From NCBI GenBank assembly GCA_003151825.1, contig PLYO01000043.1:1-44989 (forward strand): a stretch of 44,989 nt of DNA, read 5' to 3'. Source of the DNA: Ignavibacteriota bacterium. Lineage in GTDB: Bacteria > Bacteroidota > Ignavibacteria > Palsa-1295. This document shows positions 1 through 9,700 of this stretch, in pieces. A model generated the notes under the pieces. That model made no database searches. It was not told the origin of the DNA and worked only from the letters and a program-made list of their open reading frames with translations. Numbering within the stretch: position 1 is the stretch's first letter; each line of letters begins with the position of its first letter. The position numbers were made by a program, and so were the translations under genes.

Positions 1-1020
1 GCCGGCCGCCAGGGCGATCCGGGTTCCACGCAATTTTATCTTTCGCTCGAAGACGATCTCATGCGGCTGTTCGGCTCCGACCGCATTGCCGGAATCATGC
101 AAAAATTAGGATTGCAGGAAGGCGAGGTCATCAAGCATTCGATGATCACGAAATCGGTCGAGCGCGCGCAGAAAAAAGTCGAGGAGAATAATTTCGCGAC
201 ACGCAAGCGGCTGCTCGAATACGATAACGTGATGAACTCGCAGCGCGAAGTCATCTACGAGCGTCGCCGCGAAGCGCTATACGGCGAGCGGCTGAAAGAT
301 GAAATTCTCGAATATCTCGCAGAGGCGATCGCGGAACTAACTTCGACCTATTACAATACCGGCGAGATGGAGAAGCTACAGGATGAAGTCCGCACGCGCT
401 TCATGGTTGATGGACAAATGACACGCGAGGAATTCGCGCAGATCGGCGAGGATGGCGTGGCCGCGCAATTCATTGAGGAAGCAATTTCGTTTTACAATCG
501 CAAGGAGGAGCAGCTTGGCTCCGAAAACATGGCGTCGCTCGAACGCTTCGCATCGCTTCGCGTCATTGACGACAAATGGCGCGATCACCTCCGCGAAATG
601 GATGAACTGAAAGAAGGTATCGGCCTTCGCGCTTATGGGCAAAAGGATCCACTCGTCGAATACAAGCAGGAGGGTTACCGGATGTTTCAGGAACTTCTTG
701 TCTTGATACGTGATGGCGTCTTGGAACTTGCATTCAAACTTTATCCCATGGTGCAGGATCAGCGCACCGGACAGATGGTTCCCGCACAACCCGGCGCGCG
801 ACGTATGCTGCCAAACCAGCCGCCGCGCCGAAGCAAAGGCGTTGCGACAAAAGCAGCGGCCGGTTCCGGATTCCACGGCAATGGCGAAGCCGAATCCGAA
901 ATTCCCGCGCCACGCCCCGTGCCGCAAACCGTTCGCACTGGCCCCAAAGTGGGCCGCAACGATCCCTGCCCCTGCGGAAGCGGAAAGAAGTATAAGAATT
1001 GCCACGGAGCGGGGCAATAA
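1..1020 (+). CDS. secA: SecA preprotein translocase ATPase, C-terminal part (5' truncated by window)
   Basis: The reading frame is open from base 1, so the gene begins outside the window. The first codons read [18 protein letters not shown], a conserved block of the SecA motor, followed by the helical scaffold and helical wing regions (motifs such as [18 protein letters not shown] and [19 protein letters not shown]). SecA is the ATPase that drives unfolded preproteins through SecYEG. The last ~20 residues form the zinc-binding SEC-C tail ([14 protein letters not shown], a CxCx8CH pattern), which in other bacteria contacts SecB or ribosomes. A Pro/Arg/Ala-rich linker precedes it. All exported proteins of this window would depend on this pathway. 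Identification is very secure; only the 5' part is missing. Confidence 0.97.
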   Translation, partial: AGRQGDPGSTQFYLSLEDDLMRLFGSDRIAGIMQKLGLQEGEVIKHSMITKSVERAQKKVEENNFATRKRLLEYDNVMNSQREVIYERRREALYGERLKDEILEYLAEAIAELTSTYYNTGEMEKLQDEVRTRFMVDGQMTREEFAQIGEDGVAAQFIEEAISFYNRKEEQLGSENMASLERFASLRVIDDKWRDHLREMDELKEGIGLRAYGQKDPLVEYKQEGYRMFQELLVLIRDGVLELAFKLYPMVQDQRTGQMVPAQPGARRMLPNQPPRRSKGVATKAAAGSGFHGNGEAESEIPAPRPVPQTVRTGPKVGRNDPCPCGSGKKYKNCHGAGQ

Positions 1021-1044
1021 AAAAGGGCGGCATTCCTGCCGCCC
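1019..1044 (-). terminator. Rho-independent terminator for the RRM gene (probably bidirectional)
   Basis: Perfect 8-bp stem (GGGCGGCA at 1025-1032, TGCCGCCC at 1037-1044) with a TTCC loop. Six A residues at 1019-1024 read as a T6 tract on the minus strand, so the best orientation is termination of the leftward RRM gene; it sits directly at the secA stop codon and may also end secA transcripts. Confidence 0.8.
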
Positions 1045-1069
1045 CTCGATCTTTCAGAAATTTGAAAGC

Positions 1070-1438
1070 TTACCAGCGTTTGCCGCCGCCGCCAGAGCCG
1101 CCGCGTCCACCGCCGCTGCCGCCGCGACCACCGCCGCCGCCATAACCGCCTCCGCCGCCACGCCGGTCACCGCCGCCGCCACCGGAGCGTTGCTCCATCG
1201 GGCGTGCTTCGTTGACAGTAATGGTGCGTCCGCCGAGTTCGGCTTCATGCAATTCCGCGATCGCCTTTTTGGCGGCCTCGTCATCGTTCATTTCGACGAA
1301 GCCGAATCCCTTGCTACGCCCGGAATCGCGATCGGTAATTACTTTCGCGCTTGCGATCTCGCCGTAGCCGGAAAAGATTTGCTGGAGTTGCTCGTCGTCC
1401 GTTTGATATGGAAGACCACCTACAAAGATTTTTGTCAT
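1070..1438 (-). CDS. Glycine-rich RRM-domain RNA-binding protein
   Basis: 122 residues with a single RNA recognition motif: RNP2 is KIFVGG at residues 3-8 and RNP1 is KGFGFVEM at residues 43-50. From about residue 84 the chain is almost only Gly, Arg and Ser (RGG-like tail). This architecture matches the small bacterial RRM proteins of cyanobacteria and Bacteroidota, thought to bind single-stranded RNA and often induced by cold. The ATG at 1436-1438 gives the classic MTKIFVGG N-terminus. It is convergent with secA and shares a terminator hairpin. A stable hairpin lies in its presumed 5' leader at 1465-1482. Confidence 0.93.
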   Translation of the reverse strand: MTKIFVGGLPYQTDDEQLQQIFSGYGEIASAKVITDRDSGRSKGFGFVEMNDDEAAKKAIAELHEAELGGRTITVNEARPMEQRSGGGGGDRRGGGGGYGGGGGRGGSGGGRGGSGGGGKRW

Positions 1439-1763
1439 TTAGAATTATATAGAATATGTGTTAACGCATGATCGCTCATGCGCGAATGCTTTCAAGAGAG
1501 TGCGCCCGGGGAATGTCAAGGAAAGCAGGAGTAAGAGCAAAGCGAACTGGGAAAACCAAGACGCAAGGGCTATGACGCTGTTTACAAAGACCAAAAATCT
1601 CTGAACTACAAGACCGAAAGCTGTGAATGTACGAACAGGGGTTCTCATGAGTCATGATGGCTCCTGCAGGGATTTATTGCTAAATCCCGTGACCGCTAAA
1701 CATGGATTCCGGCAATAAGTTCACGGCGTATATTATATTACTGTCATCTACCCACGCCGGCAA
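1439..1763. other. Intergenic region with two hairpins
   Basis: No convincing gene; the 67-codon minus-strand frame here has no family resemblance. Two perfect inverted repeats are visible: CGCATGA/TCATGCG at 1465-1482, 27 bases upstream of the RRM start, and GGGATTTA/TAAATCCC with a TTGC loop at 1669-1688. The second lies downstream of the leftward sialidase-like gene and could serve as its terminator, although no T-tract follows it. Confidence 0.5.
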
Positions 1764-3356
1764 TTATCGGTCAATCGTGAGTTTTGCGCGGGAAACACCG
1801 CCCGGAGTCTGAAGTTCAATGAAATAATCGCCATTGGCAAGTCCCGCAATCGGACAATGGACGGAATGAAGGCCGGGGGATAATGCTTCACTTAAAATTT
1901 GACGAATCAAAACTCCGCGATCGTCATACAGCGCAAGCGAGCACATCGCTGGAGAAGTCAATTGGAAGGAGACACTCGCATTTCCTTCCGCAGGATTTGG
2001 AACGATGGTCAGAGTCGCATTGGGGCCAGCGTTTCCCGTCTGGACAACCTGATCGGGTAATAACAGCGCTGCTTTTGCATAATAAATTTTAAGCCGGCCC
2101 GTTCGAATATCCGCCCATGCGCCGAAAAGTGTATCGCGCAAGATCGCTGCGGTCAGGAAATCATTCCCTGGCTTGAATAATACAGAATCGTAAGCTGCGG
2201 TGGAATCGCTCAGCCGCACATTGTTCGACCAATGAGTGCCGCCATCGGAAGAAGTAGCAAAATAAGTATCGCTGGCGGACGCATAGCCAGTAGACGAACC
2301 ATTCCTGCGGTCGCGCCACACGATAGCAAGCGCGCCATCCGTGCCAAAGGTAGGCCAGACCATATCCTGAACGACCCCATTGTGCGGTAGATCGTCATTT
2401 ACGCGGACAGGCGTGGACCACGACGAACCACCGTCGAAAGATGTAACTGCGAACACATCGTAATCCCCTTCGCGCGCATCCGGCCACGCGAAGACGAGAT
2501 GTTTCGGATTCGTTGGATCGGCGATGAGATGAAATCCTCCTTTGATGGAATCTTTTTCTTTCTGATCTTCGATCGGTTGAATAATAAACGAGCGAGAAAA
2601 ACTTTGTCCGCCATCATGGGACTGCGCCAGCGCAAAGCCGGCATTTTGCGCTGAAAAAACAAAAGGATACGCAATCGAAAGCGTCCCATCGCTTGCAACC
2701 GTGGGCGCGCCCATCGGCGCGGGAACTTCTGTCGAAAGATACGGTGTCGAATCCAGCACTTCCTCGCGCGACCAGTGCAAGCCGCCATCCGTCGAGCGAG
2801 TGAAATAGGTATGATTCGGAATCGGATGCCACGGCGCGGGTTTCGTCGGAATATAAAGATACCCATTTGTTGACGAGGATGAGTTATCGACCACAATCCA
2901 CGGACGGTCGAGCGAAACGTCCGTGTCTTCCGCTGCGTCAATAGCTTTCACCGGCATGGAAAACGATTTGCCTCCATCCGTGGAACTAACCACAAACACG
3001 CCGCCCTCGGTATTCGAATTACTCAGATAATCTATGTAGCTGATAAACAGCACGCCATCCGAGCGCCACGCCATCGAAACATCCGCCGATTGCCATGCCG
3101 GGTTCATGTGTGGCAGTCCGAGCGTGTCGCTCCAGGTGGCGCCGCCATCCATCGAACTGCGCGTCTCAATGGTAACGAGGTTGCTATTCAGCTTAACAGA
3201 CATCCACGCCGCGACGATATTTTGCGGTTTCGTGGGATTCACCGCAAGATACGGCTCACCCTCGAAAATGAGGCCGGAGGAAAGCTCCGTGTTTGCCGGC
3301 TGCGCCGAACTTACGATTGGAAATAAAAGCAGCAGAAGAAAAAGACGTTTTTTCAT
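1764..3356 (-). CDS. Secreted sialidase-like (BNR/Asp-box) beta-propeller with T9SS sorting domain
   Basis: 530 residues. A signal peptide (Lys-Lys-Arg then a Leu-rich core, predicted cleavage after SSAQ) is followed by at least six Asp-box motifs of the S-x-D-G-G-x-x-W type (for example SSMDGGATWSD, RSTDGGLHWS, TSFDGGSSWST), the hallmark of sialidase-fold propellers. The last ~80 residues (NPAEGNASVSF... then a YFIELQTPGG strand and a basic end) look like a T9SS type A sorting domain. The catalytic Arg triad and Tyr/Glu of true sialidases cannot be assigned with confidence, so it may be a binding or structural propeller. It would be exported by Sec and then displayed through PorU/PorV. The ATG at 3354-3356 directly precedes the signal peptide. 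Confidence 0.85.
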   Translation of the reverse strand: MKKRLFLLLLLFPIVSSAQPANTELSSGLIFEGEPYLAVNPTKPQNIVAAWMSVKLNSNLVTIETRSSMDGGATWSDTLGLPHMNPAWQSADVSMAWRSDGVLFISYIDYLSNSNTEGGVFVVSSTDGGKSFSMPVKAIDAAEDTDVSLDRPWIVVDNSSSSTNGYLYIPTKPAPWHPIPNHTYFTRSTDGGLHWSREEVLDSTPYLSTEVPAPMGAPTVASDGTLSIAYPFVFSAQNAGFALAQSHDGGQSFSRSFIIQPIEDQKEKDSIKGGFHLIADPTNPKHLVFAWPDAREGDYDVFAVTSFDGGSSWSTPVRVNDDLPHNGVVQDMVWPTFGTDGALAIVWRDRRNGSSTGYASASDTYFATSSDGGTHWSNNVRLSDSTAAYDSVLFKPGNDFLTAAILRDTLFGAWADIRTGRLKIYYAKAALLLPDQVVQTGNAGPNATLTIVPNPAEGNASVSFQLTSPAMCSLALYDDRGVLIRQILSEALSPGLHSVHCPIAGLANGDYFIELQTPGGVSRAKLTIDR

Positions 3357-4024
3357 ACCTGTTATGATTCGTCCGAAAAAACAAAGTTTAATCTAAGCAA
3401 ATTGCCGCCCGTTGTCATTAAGAAATAGGTGCCTTTTTTCAAAAACGCATTTGTGTTTCATGAACTGTGGCGTTTCCGAGCCAATTTCGCCATGTGTTCT
3501 TACAGAAAAGGTGCTCAAAATGTGTTTTCACGGTTAATTTTCATTTGACTTTTCATTAATTTCATAAGGAAAACCACTCGAATTTTGAATGAACGCATAC
3601 AGCCCCCATCCTTAATTCTCAATTCTTAATTGAAAATTGATATGGGTGCCCATCAAAGCATGTACTAATATAAGCAATTCAAACGGCAATGTCAAGAGAT
3701 TCTTAAAAATAATTGAAAATTTCTTTTGAAATAGAGCCTGCCCTGAGCTTGTCGAACGGGTGCCTAATGCGAAATAGTCTGAATTGAAGCTCCGGTAGGA
3801 GCGGCCCGTTTGTAGAAAGAGATTTTTGTACCATCAAGCTCCGTGGGAGCGACCCGTAGGTCGCTCCTGACGGAGCTTAGGATTGTAATTCGTTAGATGA
3901 TCTCTACAAACGGGTCACGCCTCCGGCGTTGTCAGAATTTCCATCCCATAAATTCCGTACATCTCATAAAGCTTATTCTGAGTTTGTCGAAGGATTGTGG
4001 TTCAGACACTCCCCATTTCATCCC
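3357..4024. repeat. Repeat-rich intergenic island
   Basis: No gene is supported in these 668 bases. Several unrelated short repeat types are crowded together: an AT-rich inverted repeat (CAATTCTTAATTG with neighbours) near 3610-3645; two copies of a CTGAGCTTGTCGAA-type phrase near 3744 and, diverged, near 3975; a half palindrome GCTCCGGTAGGAGCGGCCCG at 3789-3808; and the long palindrome at 3836-3878. An outer inverted repeat (CCCGTTTGTAGA near 3805, TCTACAAACGGG near 3902) brackets the palindrome. Confidence 0.6.
3836..3878. repeat. 43-bp REP-like palindrome
   Basis: Nearly perfect palindrome: the arm AAGCTCCGT then GGGAGCGACC faces GGTCGCTCC then ACGGAGCTT, with a CGTA centre. It would form a very stable hairpin and resembles dispersed extragenic palindromes. 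No T-tract follows, so it is not a classical terminator. Confidence 0.75.
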
Positions 4025-6193
4025 TCATCGTGCAACCACCATCGCCAACGCGTGGCGGGTGCCGACCCCGGCACCCAAACCGATCTCGCAAAAATATGTC
4101 CCCGCCGGCGCGTCCTTCGCATCCCATGTGAAGGAATGCTCACCCGCACCCAGCTCACCCTCGAAAAGCTGCGCGACCTGCTCGCCAAGCAAATTCACCA
4201 CGCTCACCTGCACCGGCCCGCTTTCTGACGTTGTGAAATGAACGGTGGTGGATTGGGAGAGGGGGTTGGGATAGGTTTGGATTTCGGGTTGGGGCGATGG
4301 CGGTGTTTGTGTAACGGAACTAATGCCAAAATCCGAAAGTGGACGGCGCCAAACACCCGCACGTACCTCATTTGATTCATCAATACCAGTTGCTGCATAT
4401 AGATTCAAACCGATTATCGCGAAACCTGTGATGCCAACATCCGCACCAACGCTATCCAAACCGACGTTTGTCCAGCTTGAACCATTGTTCGTTGTGAGAA
4501 ACACTCCACCACTCCGGGTTCCGGCAAAAAGATTCGTACCGCTCGCTATAAGTGCTGTTACAGAGGTGTCCGTCAGGCCGGTATTCTCCACTGTCCAGCT
4601 TGTTCCACTATCTGTTGAGCGAAAAACGCCGCTGTTTGCGATTACGTTACCTGTGGCGGCAAAGAGATTCGTTCCGCTCACAGCGAGGGCATTGACACCA
4701 CCAGCATCGCTCAAACCAGCAGATGCCCAGCTTGTGCCATTGTCGGTCGAGAGATAAACGCCGTTGACTTGAGTCCCTGCAAAGAGATTTGAGCCAATTT
4801 TTGTAAACAACAAGACAGTAACACTGGCAGGTAATCCAGAATCAGTCGGACTCCAGTTTAATCCCCCGTTCGTGGAACGAAGGATGCCACCATGATAAAG
4901 CCCGGCAAAGAGATTCGTGCCGAATACCCCGAGGGAAGAAATAGTATAGTAAATAGTAGTATTACCAATGATTGATACTGTTTTCAGACCAGTATCCATT
5001 GTCCAACTCATACCGCGATCCGTTGTGAGAAAGAGATCGTCGTTGGCCGCATAGAGATTCGAGCCACTCACCGCAAGGGCTGTGATATCTTCTATCAAGC
5101 TAGTATCTACCGAATTCCATGTTGCACCGCTGTCGGTCGAGAGGGAAATACCACTGGAAGCTCCACCTTCTTCCACTCCAAACAGATTTGCACCGTCCGT
5201 AACAAGAGCAGTGACGCTATTGGCGACCAAGCCCTTACTTGCAGACTTCCAGCTTTTGCCTGTGTCAGAAGAGCGAAACACACCAAGGCCAGAAACGGAT
5301 GAAAATAGACTCGTACCACTCTCGGCAAATGCCCAGACATACGGGAAAATGGGCAGACCTACACTAACTTCGATCCAGGATGCGCCGCTGTCAGTCGAGC
5401 GAAACATGCCGTTTCCAGTGCCTTCAAAGAGATCTGTACCAAATGCTACAAGCGCATAGACAGCAGTGTTCGTTAAGCCGGTGCTCACCGTCGTCCAGCT
5501 TGTGCCGTTGTCGGTCGAACGATAAACGCCGCTGACTGCCGCGAAGAGATTCGTGCCAATCGCTGTAAGCAGCCTGGGTGAATACTTAAAACTTGTTACG
5601 TTCCAGCCAGTTTCGCTCCAGCTTCCTCCATAGTCGGTTGAAAGAAAAATCCCCTCCCCGATAATACTCGCAAAAATATTCGTGCCAATAACTGCAAAGG
5701 CTCCGACAGACACGTTCGTCGGGCCGACAACAACCCAATTCTTGCCATTGTTGGTCGATCTAAAAATGCCACTATCGGCCGTTCCTACAAAAATAGTTGT
5801 GCCGATCGCTGCAAGTGCTGTGATATCATCGTAGCCCATCAAACCGGAATCGACGGCAGTCCAGGTGGTACCACTGTCCTTCGAAAGGTACAGCCCATTT
5901 TCGGGGACAAATTGGTTCCACCCACTCACAGTGCCGGCAAATAGGTTCGACCCGCTCACTGCGAAGTTAACGGCGCCAATAGGCGAGCCGGGAAGCATTT
6001 TCCAGCTATTGCCATTGTCAGTAGAGCGATAAACACCACTATCGCCACCCGCAAAGAGATTGGTGCCGTTCGCGGCAAGTGCGAGGAAGTCTCCTCCATA
6101 CGGACCGGTTTGCACCCATTGCCCCGAGGCGTTTGAAGCAAAGGTTAAAAGTAGAGCTGAACAGAGGAAAAAGTGGTGAATTCTAATAGTCAT
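4025..6193 (-). CDS. Secreted Ycf48/BNR-type beta-propeller protein with T9SS sorting domain
   Basis: 722 residues. After a signal peptide (cleavage likely after NASGQ) come about 13 repeats of ~45 residues built on the theme GTNLFAG...GVYRSTDNGTSWT, typical of the BNR/VPS10/Ycf48-like propeller superfamily. The C-terminus (from about residue 635, TYPNPLSQSTTVHF... LLGEQVAQLFEGELGAGEH... AGTYFCEI) is a standard T9SS type A sorting domain. A different gene of the same kind lies at 37717-39867. No catalytic residues can be recognised; a cell-surface binding or adhesive role is an inference. The 3' end abuts the repeat island. ATG start at 6191-6193. Confidence 0.87.
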   Translation of the reverse strand: MTIRIHHFFLCSALLLTFASNASGQWVQTGPYGGDFLALAANGTNLFAGGDSGVYRSTDNGNSWKMLPGSPIGAVNFAVSGSNLFAGTVSGWNQFVPENGLYLSKDSGTTWTAVDSGLMGYDDITALAAIGTTIFVGTADSGIFRSTNNGKNWVVVGPTNVSVGAFAVIGTNIFASIIGEGIFLSTDYGGSWSETGWNVTSFKYSPRLLTAIGTNLFAAVSGVYRSTDNGTSWTTVSTGLTNTAVYALVAFGTDLFEGTGNGMFRSTDSGASWIEVSVGLPIFPYVWAFAESGTSLFSSVSGLGVFRSSDTGKSWKSASKGLVANSVTALVTDGANLFGVEEGGASSGISLSTDSGATWNSVDTSLIEDITALAVSGSNLYAANDDLFLTTDRGMSWTMDTGLKTVSIIGNTTIYYTISSLGVFGTNLFAGLYHGGILRSTNGGLNWSPTDSGLPASVTVLLFTKIGSNLFAGTQVNGVYLSTDNGTSWASAGLSDAGGVNALAVSGTNLFAATGNVIANSGVFRSTDSGTSWTVENTGLTDTSVTALIASGTNLFAGTRSGGVFLTTNNGSSWTNVGLDSVGADVGITGFAIIGLNLYAATGIDESNEVRAGVWRRPLSDFGISSVTQTPPSPQPEIQTYPNPLSQSTTVHFTTSESGPVQVSVVNLLGEQVAQLFEGELGAGEHSFTWDAKDAPAGTYFCEIGLGAGVGTRHALAMVVAR

Positions 6194-6400
6194 TGAGTAA
6201 AATGGGTCATTTATGATGCTGACCGCTACTAAGAAGACCCGCGAGAACGCAAAAGGTTACAGGCCGGGGCGAATATTTAGGAAAAATCTTTTGGAACCAC
6301 CTCGAATTGCTCACTGCTAAGTGAATTATCCACTCAATCAATCCAGAAAATCGTCCGCGTAATCCGCCCGAATCCGCGTAATCCAGGTTCTGATCCTTCG
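6194..6400. other. Intergenic region with dispersed repeat phrase
   Basis: No gene seen. Bases 6345-6395 contain a partly tandem phrase (CCGCGTAATCCGCC, then CCGCGTAATCCAGG). Its segment 6376-6392 recurs exactly, inverted, at 34334-34350. This lies immediately downstream of the tRNA-Ser 3' end. Confidence 0.5.
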
Positions 6401-6489
6401 CGGAGAGGGAGGGATTCGAACCCATCGGTACGCTATTAACGCACAGCCGCTTTCCAGGCGACCCAGTTAAACCACTCCTGCACCTCTCC
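6401..6489 (-). tRNA. tRNA-Ser (anticodon GGA)
   Basis: Reading the minus strand from 6489, the acceptor stem GGAGAGG pairs with CCTCTCC at the 3' end, with discriminator G at 6401. The anticodon stem GTCGC/GCGGC encloses the loop CTGGAAA, giving anticodon GGA (bases 6453-6455 on the plus strand). A long variable arm, typical of class II serine tRNAs, precedes the T arm GGGTTCGAATCCC. CCA is not encoded. The 89-nt length fits tRNA-Ser. Confidence 0.95.
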
Positions 6490-6707
6490 TTTTTTCGGTT
6501 GCGAGAATAGCGAAACAGGGGAGGGGGGATTCTTGTGCCATTTCGGTCAAGATTTTTCCGATTGAACTGAACTTCTCTCTTTTTTGTGTAAAAAGGGCGG
6601 AAGTTTGGCCGGTTGCCATTGGCCAAGCTTTCGCGTTGCTCGGAATCGACAGCATTGCCCCGCATTTAGATTCCGAGTTTGCTTCTATCAACTAATTTGA
6701 AGATTCC
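6490..6707. other. Intergenic region between tRNA-Ser and porU
   Basis: About 220 bases of divergent upstream sequence holding the promoters for tRNA-Ser (left) and porU (right). I see no unambiguous promoter boxes and no gene; short minus-strand frames here run through the tRNA and are not credible. Confidence 0.4.
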
Positions 6708-9700
6708 TTGAAGTTCTGGCCTCACACGCATGATGGCTCATGCTTGCGGAGACGCAAAGAGTTTGCCTCGGCGATTGGCGTTTTGCTAATCGCTATTTCC
6801 GCTCGCGCTCACGTTCCTGGAACGGTTCACGTCCGCGAACTAAAGCGATCGGGCAACACGGTGACAATCGAAGTCACCCTCCCGCTGCCAGCGTTCGATA
6901 CCGTTCAAAACGCGCTTCATCTTCGGCGATTTTCAGGACAGATACGTAATGGCGACGCGCTTGCTTCCATAGCTATCCCTCTCCGCGTATCGCGCCGGGC
7001 AAGCGTAAGCATTATTTCGCACGAGGATGCGAACGTCAGTGCGAAGAAGCTGGAACTTCCAAATACGCTCGTCGCGGACATTGCCAGCAATGGCAAGTCT
7101 GGCGTTTCTGTTCGTCGAGCGAAGCCTTCAACGGCTGCGCATCACGGTATCGGCTACGCATCGCTCGCATTTACGGGAACGATGCGGGCCGCAGATGTTT
7201 CGCGATTAGAACTTGGCATTCTCGACCGAGCGGGGCCATCCTCCATTCGGGCGGCGAAAAAAATCGTTCTACAGATTACCGATCCCGGCGGTTTGCCATC
7301 CCTGCCGGTGACGGATATGAGCGAGCCGTTCAAAGTTTCGAATTCCGTTTTTAAATCGCGCCTTGCTGCCACAACTGGTTCAAGCAAGGGAGCGAAGACG
7401 CTCTCGGTGGGTGACGCCCAGCAGCTTCCCGGCATTCAGTCGGACGATGGGAGTGTTTACCGGATGTATGTCCGCCAAAATGGGATTTATCATATCACCT
7501 ACAGCGATCTCCAGAATTTTGTCGTAAATCCCTCGCAAATCGATCCGGCAACGCTTCGAGTTATCAATAAAGGCCAGCAGATTGCGGTCTATGTTTACGA
7601 TATTCATCAGGATGGCCAGTTCCACACCGATGATTATTTCGAGTTCTTTGGCTCGGAAGAACGCTATAACGGTCCCGGCACGCTCGGCGATTTTTATTAC
7701 GATCCCGATACCAAAAACAACATCTATTATCTTGTGTGGGGCAGCCATTACTCGCCGATTCCCGTATCGGGTGTGAAGCGGATGGTCGAGGAATCCGGCG
7801 CGATTCGCACCGCCAACGCTTCGCCCTATCCCAGCGACAGTTCGTATGTCGATCTGAAGGATAGTTCCTTTGCGGCGACGCTCCACTTTGAGCAGGATTT
7901 AGTCCACGACCCGCTCGATGTTTCAGATGTCGATGAGCGTTCTGATTTGCGCGACCACGATTTTTTTGCGATTGTCTCGACCGGCGGAATTTATCCTGCC
8001 AGCTTCACCGCCAGCACGATTGTGCCCTTTCCGGATGTGCGTGGGAACCGGCCCGTCTCGTTTCGAGTCGCGCTGCATGGCATTTCCAATTTCGATCCCG
8101 GAGCCACGGACTCCAAAGGCAATCCACTTCCTAATGTTGACAGCGAAGACGACGCGCTCATTTCCGTCCATGGGCAAATTGTGTTGCAAGGTATTTGGGA
8201 CAGCCAAACATTGAAATTTCTTTCGACGGATACCGCGTCGCAGCGATTCTCCAATTTCACGGCGCAGCAATTTGGGGTAAATCCATCGGACTCGAGTCCA
8301 ACGGTTCCCATTACGGTTCAGCAAATAAAGCAGACGCCCGTTGCCGGCTGCCGCTTCGCCTTCAATTGGATCGAGATCGGCTATAATCGTCTCTACTATG
8401 CATATCAGGACACGATCACGTTTCGCGCTCCGAAATTCAGCACCGCGGGATTGTATCAATTTACGTTGCAAAACTTCGATCAAACCGACGTTTCCATTTA
8501 TCGCAAAGGCGTGTCGAAAATTTCGAATGTGTCTTTTGTCTCGAATCCCAACCAAGCGCGGAGTACACAGGCGATTTTTCAGGTGAACATCACAAGCGCG
8601 TCGGACGAGTTTATCGCCGTCACGGATTCAACCAAACTCAAGCCGTATAAATATGAGAAAGATAATTTTGCGGGACTTGCGTCGCCGTCGAATTCCGGTC
8701 AGTACATTATTATCACGAATCGCGACCATCTGCCCAAAGGAAATAATAACGCGCACGTCCCGCTCCAGGATTTGCTCAGTTACCGAGAAAGCAATAATCA
8801 TCTGAGCGGCCAGCTTATAGATGTTGCCAATATTTATGACGAATTCCATTATGGCAGCCCCTCCGCGAATGCGATCAAAGCATTTTTAAGCTATGCCTAT
8901 CAAAATTGGCAAGACCCTCCGAAGTACGTGCTGCTCGTCGGCGTAACGCACGAAGGCACCGACGATACGGAACTTTATTATCCTAACGATCAGGTGCCAA
9001 CGCCGTACATCCAAGCATATCTCGAAGGCGATGTGGCCGCCGATGCGTGGTATTCCATGCTCGATAGTAACGGCCTTGTGCCGGATCTCATTCTGGGCCG
9101 TTTGGCGACATCCAATATCAATGACGATGGCGCTTATGTCGCAAAGTTGAAACAATTCGAATCCGATCCATTCACTCCCGGCGATTGGAAAGACCGCGCT
9201 CTCTTCATTGGCGCCGGCGGCAGCTTCGACACCGACATCGACGGTATTTTGACGGGTGCATTGCCCGAGCGTGTCAGTGTGCTCCGGCAATCGACTATTC
9301 CGGCTTCGCCGTATCATGGCACGGCGCAAACGATATTCAATAATGTCAATAATGGGCTGGGGCTTATCGCCTATTTTGGACATGGCGGCGCGGCCATTTG
9401 GGACGATCCGATCAACGATACGAACGGCCCGCCATTTCTTAGCAATTCGCAGATTTCGGGCTTTTCGAATCAGTCGCGCTATCCATTCATTATGAGCATG
9501 ACCTGCTTCACGGCGACTTATGATGGCACGAGCCTCGGTATTTTAAATAGTTTCCAAAGCATTGCGAATGCGGGAGCCGTCGCGTGCATGGGCACGACAA
9601 GTTATGGGTGGGAACAAAATGACGAGCATTTGGCAGAAGCGGTCGTGCCGCATATTTACGATTCGGTTGGCGGCTCGATTGCGGAACGAATTTTGGATGG

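Noticed and set aside
1445-1648. 67-codon minus-strand frame with a hydrophobic core upstream of the RRM gene
   Set aside because: No family resemblance, overlaps the leader of the RRM gene and contains no plausible start context; treated as chance.
3836-3878. Long palindrome as a transcription terminator for the sialidase-like or BNR gene
   Set aside because: No T-tract on either strand, and the position fits an extragenic repeat within a repeat island better.
6401-6489. tRNA-Ser as an integration (att) site for a mobile island
   Set aside because: No integrase, no direct repeat of the tRNA 3' end and no foreign gene block next to it.
6207-6665. 152-codon minus-strand frame between the BNR gene and porU
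   Set aside because: It reads straight through tRNA-Ser(GGA) and a dispersed repeat, so it is not a protein gene.
7380-8555. Long minus-strand open frames inside porU
   Set aside because: Their sequences are Arg/Ile-rich antisense translations of the conserved porU frame; GC-biased third positions create such shadows.
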